Of a DNA stretch of 7,466 bases, positions 6,511 through 7,466 are shown piece by piece. A program made the position numbers and the translations under genes. Position 1 is the stretch's first letter, and each line of letters begins with the position of its first letter. Source of the DNA: Thiohalomonas sp. (GTDB taxonomy: Bacteria > Pseudomonadota > Gammaproteobacteria > GRL18); the NCBI GenBank assembly GCA_023864145.1, contig JAIVER010000057.1, positions 1-7,466 of the forward strand, read 5' to 3'. Under the pieces are notes generated by a model. The model saw only the letters and a list, made by a program, of their open reading frames with translations. It did no database searches and was not told the origin of the DNA.

Positions 6511-7145
6511 ATGTCGATTATAAATTTAAAAGAAGAAAATCCCGCGATTACAGAGTTTTTAGGCCATTGCCATAAATGCAGATACCCGGCTAAGAAAACA
6601 ATCATTCATGCGGGTGCTGAATCAGATACCTTATACTACATTGTAAAAGGATCAGTCTCCGTTTTATTAGAAGACAAAGATGATCATGAAATTGTCCTTG
6701 ACTATCTAAATGATGGCGATTTTTTTGGTGAGATGAGTTTATTTGCTCAATCATCTAATCGAGTGCCTGGGTAAAAACTCGCAATGATTGCGAAATCGCT
6801 GAGATAAGCTATGCTAAATTTAATAGCTTACGACAAAGTCTTCCGAATGTTTTATTTGAGATAACCACGCAAATAGTCAATCGATTACGAAAAACAAGCC
6901 AAAAGGTAGGTGATTTAGCATTTCTGGATATTACAGGACGTATTGCTGCTACGCTTTTAGAGCTGACTAAACAACCTGATGCGATGACTCACCCTGATGG
7001 CATGCAAATCAAAATTACTCGTCAGGAACTGGGAAAAATTGTCGGCTGTTCACGTGAGATGGCAGGCAGGGTATTAAAGATCCTCGAACAGCAAAATTTA
7101 ATTTATGTAAAAGGCAAAACAATTGTCATTTTTGGTACTCGTTAA
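6511..7145 (+). pseudogene. crp: cAMP receptor protein Crp/Vfr, broken by a one-base frameshift
   Basis: Reading from ATG 6511 gives the cyclic-nucleotide-binding domain (LGHCHKCRYPAKKTIIHAG, LYYIVKGSVSVLLED, YLNDGDFFGEMSLF), then VPG and a premature TAA at 6772-6774. From 6765 in another frame the protein continues without interruption from [19 protein letters not shown] to [10 protein letters not shown] and TAA at 7143-7145. Restoring one base between 6760 and 6765 (CGA GT GCC to CGA AGT GCC) yields 211 aa, versus 210 in E. coli Crp. The restored protein has cAMP residues G73, E74, R84, S85, T129 and S130, and the [23 protein letters not shown] (171-190) with R182, E183 and R187 contacting DNA. 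The missing base falls at the codon for S85, the cAMP phosphate-binding serine. The C-terminal part lacks a good start and shows no other decay, so this is either a recent mutation or a sequencing error. SREM resembles Vfr. The Shine-Dalgarno signal is weak. Confidence 0.9.
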
Positions 7146-7162
7146 AGGTTTTATTGGTTTAT

Positions 7163-7225
7163 AATTTCACCTTATGACTATTGACAGCAAATAGATAACA
7201 AATATTAAAATTATAAGGTAAAATT
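7163..7225 (+). repeat. Inverted repeat enclosing the DsbA-like promoter and covering its ribosome binding site
   Basis: AATTTCACCTTAT (7163-7175) and ATAAGGTAAAATT (7213-7225) are complementary at 12 of 13 positions, with a 37-base loop. The right arm contains the AAGG ribosome binding site (7215-7218) of the gene starting at 7228. The loop contains the TTGACA promoter element. The stem is AU-rich and has no following T run, so it is not a convincing terminator for crp. Confidence 0.5.
7181..7208 (+). promoter_or_regulatory. Promoter of the DsbA-like gene
   Basis: A perfect TTGACA (7181-7186) is followed after 16 bases by TATTAA (7203-7208, four of six). Transcription would start around 7215, just at the AAGG ribosome binding site (7215-7218), which is nine bases before ATG 7228. 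It lies in the 82-base gap after crp. Confidence 0.45.
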
Positions 7226-7227
7226 TA

Positions 7228-7386
7228 ATGAGTTTAGCAATTGATTACTATTCCGATGTTCTTTGTATCTGGTGTTATTCTACAAAGATAAAAATTTATG
7301 AAATAAAACGTCAATTTGGCAATAAAATTGCCATTAACTATCAATATATACTCAATCAACTTGAAAATGCAGGAGCGAACACTTGA
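7228..7386 (+). pseudogene. DsbA-family oxidoreductase, N-terminal fragment cut by an insertion sequence
   Basis: The first 40 residues read as the start of a DsbA/FrnE/2-hydroxychromene-2-carboxylate-isomerase-like thioredoxin-fold protein. A first beta strand MSLAIDYYSDVL leads directly to a CxxC motif, C13-I-W-C16, then a helix (TKIKIYEIKRQFG) and a second strand KIAINYQY. There is no signal peptide, which points to a cytoplasmic member rather than periplasmic DsbA. From base 7346 (within codon 40) the sequence is that of the insertion element. The frame then runs through 12 unrelated residues to TGA 7384-7386, giving a 52-residue product that lacks most of the fold. The start is supported by AAGG (7215-7218) and an upstream TTGACA promoter. 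The remainder of the gene should lie on the far side of the element, outside this window. Confidence 0.75.
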
Positions 7387-7466
7387 AAATTATCATTAAT
7401 TCGAGAATCTAATGATTTTCCAATGCTCGGTAAAATTTCATCAAAAAACTCATTAATTTTCTGTCG
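7346..7466 (-). mobile_element. Right end of the same insertion sequence, copy 2 (partial, inverted)
   Basis: Bases 7346-7436 are the reverse complement of 1-91 at 86 of 91 positions, and the element continues to the window edge. The inner boundary is fixed to about base 7346, where similarity with copy 1 ends and the interrupted DsbA-like reading frame begins. The two copies are not identical, so they are separate insertions or have diverged since duplication. No target duplication can be read because each copy's other end is outside the window. Confidence 0.78.
7356..7466 (-). CDS. Presumed transposase, C-terminal 36 residues (partial)
   Basis: On the minus strand an open frame enters at the right edge and ends at TGA (7358-7356). 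It begins RQKINEFFDEILPSIGKSLD and ends RINDNFQVFAPAFSS. The frame, stop position and C-terminus match the remnant at 1-81. The stop codon lies about ten bases inside the element's end, so the terminal inverted repeat probably overlaps the 3' end of the gene. No catalytic motif is visible in this tail and I do not assign a transposase family. Confidence 0.6.
   Translation of the reverse strand, partial: RQKINEFFDEILPSIGKSLDSRINDNFQVFAPAFSS

Noticed and set aside
6511..6774. Stand-alone short cyclic-nucleotide-binding protein of 87 aa
   Set aside because: The downstream frame continues full Crp homology without a gap, so this is a frameshifted crp and not an independent small protein.
1..7466. 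True composite transposon carrying the eight internal genes
   Set aside because: The cargo is ordinary core genes, some in ancestral order (yhfA-type gene next to crp), and both edges coincide with the repeat, as expected for a contig broken at a repeated element.

Overview
The window is a 7.5 kb stretch of AT-rich gammaproteobacterial chromosome. The placement rests on gene content: RNase D, stress kinase SrkA, RsmJ, a YhfA-type OsmC protein divergent from a Crp/Vfr regulator (the same arrangement as yhfA-crp in E. coli), and the DUF3549 and DUF3301 families. The genus cannot be told from the sequence. The Crp recognition helix reads SREM rather than SRET, which is closer to Pseudomonas Vfr than to enterobacterial Crp.

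Layout. Bases 1-91 and 7346-7466 are two inverted copies (86 of 91 shared bases identical) of the same insertion-sequence end. Each carries the last codons of a presumed transposase reading into the window. Between them lie: rnd, a DUF3549 gene and srkA in a row on the + strand (177-3723); a DUF3301 membrane-anchored small protein on the - strand (3734-4048); an OmpA-domain periplasmic protein with its own promoter and a strong terminator (4098-4936); rsmJ (4960-5715); the OsmC/YhfA gene on the - strand (5813-6229); a crp gene broken by a one-base frameshift (6511-7145); and the first ~40 codons of a DsbA-family oxidoreductase gene cut by the right-hand insertion sequence (7228-7386).

Biology. 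Most genes are housekeeping: RNA processing (Rnd), rRNA modification (RsmJ), envelope or stress functions (SrkA, OmpA-like, OsmC, DsbA-like) and global cAMP regulation (Crp). The noteworthy features are signs of genome damage. One is a frameshift exactly at the cAMP phosphate-binding Arg-Ser of Crp; another is insertion-sequence disruption of the neighbouring thiol-oxidoreductase gene. Insertion-sequence ends at both window edges also suggest that this is an assembly contig broken at repeats rather than a true composite transposon. I see no CRISPR array, tRNA, rRNA, phage gene or recognisable new defence or biosynthetic system.
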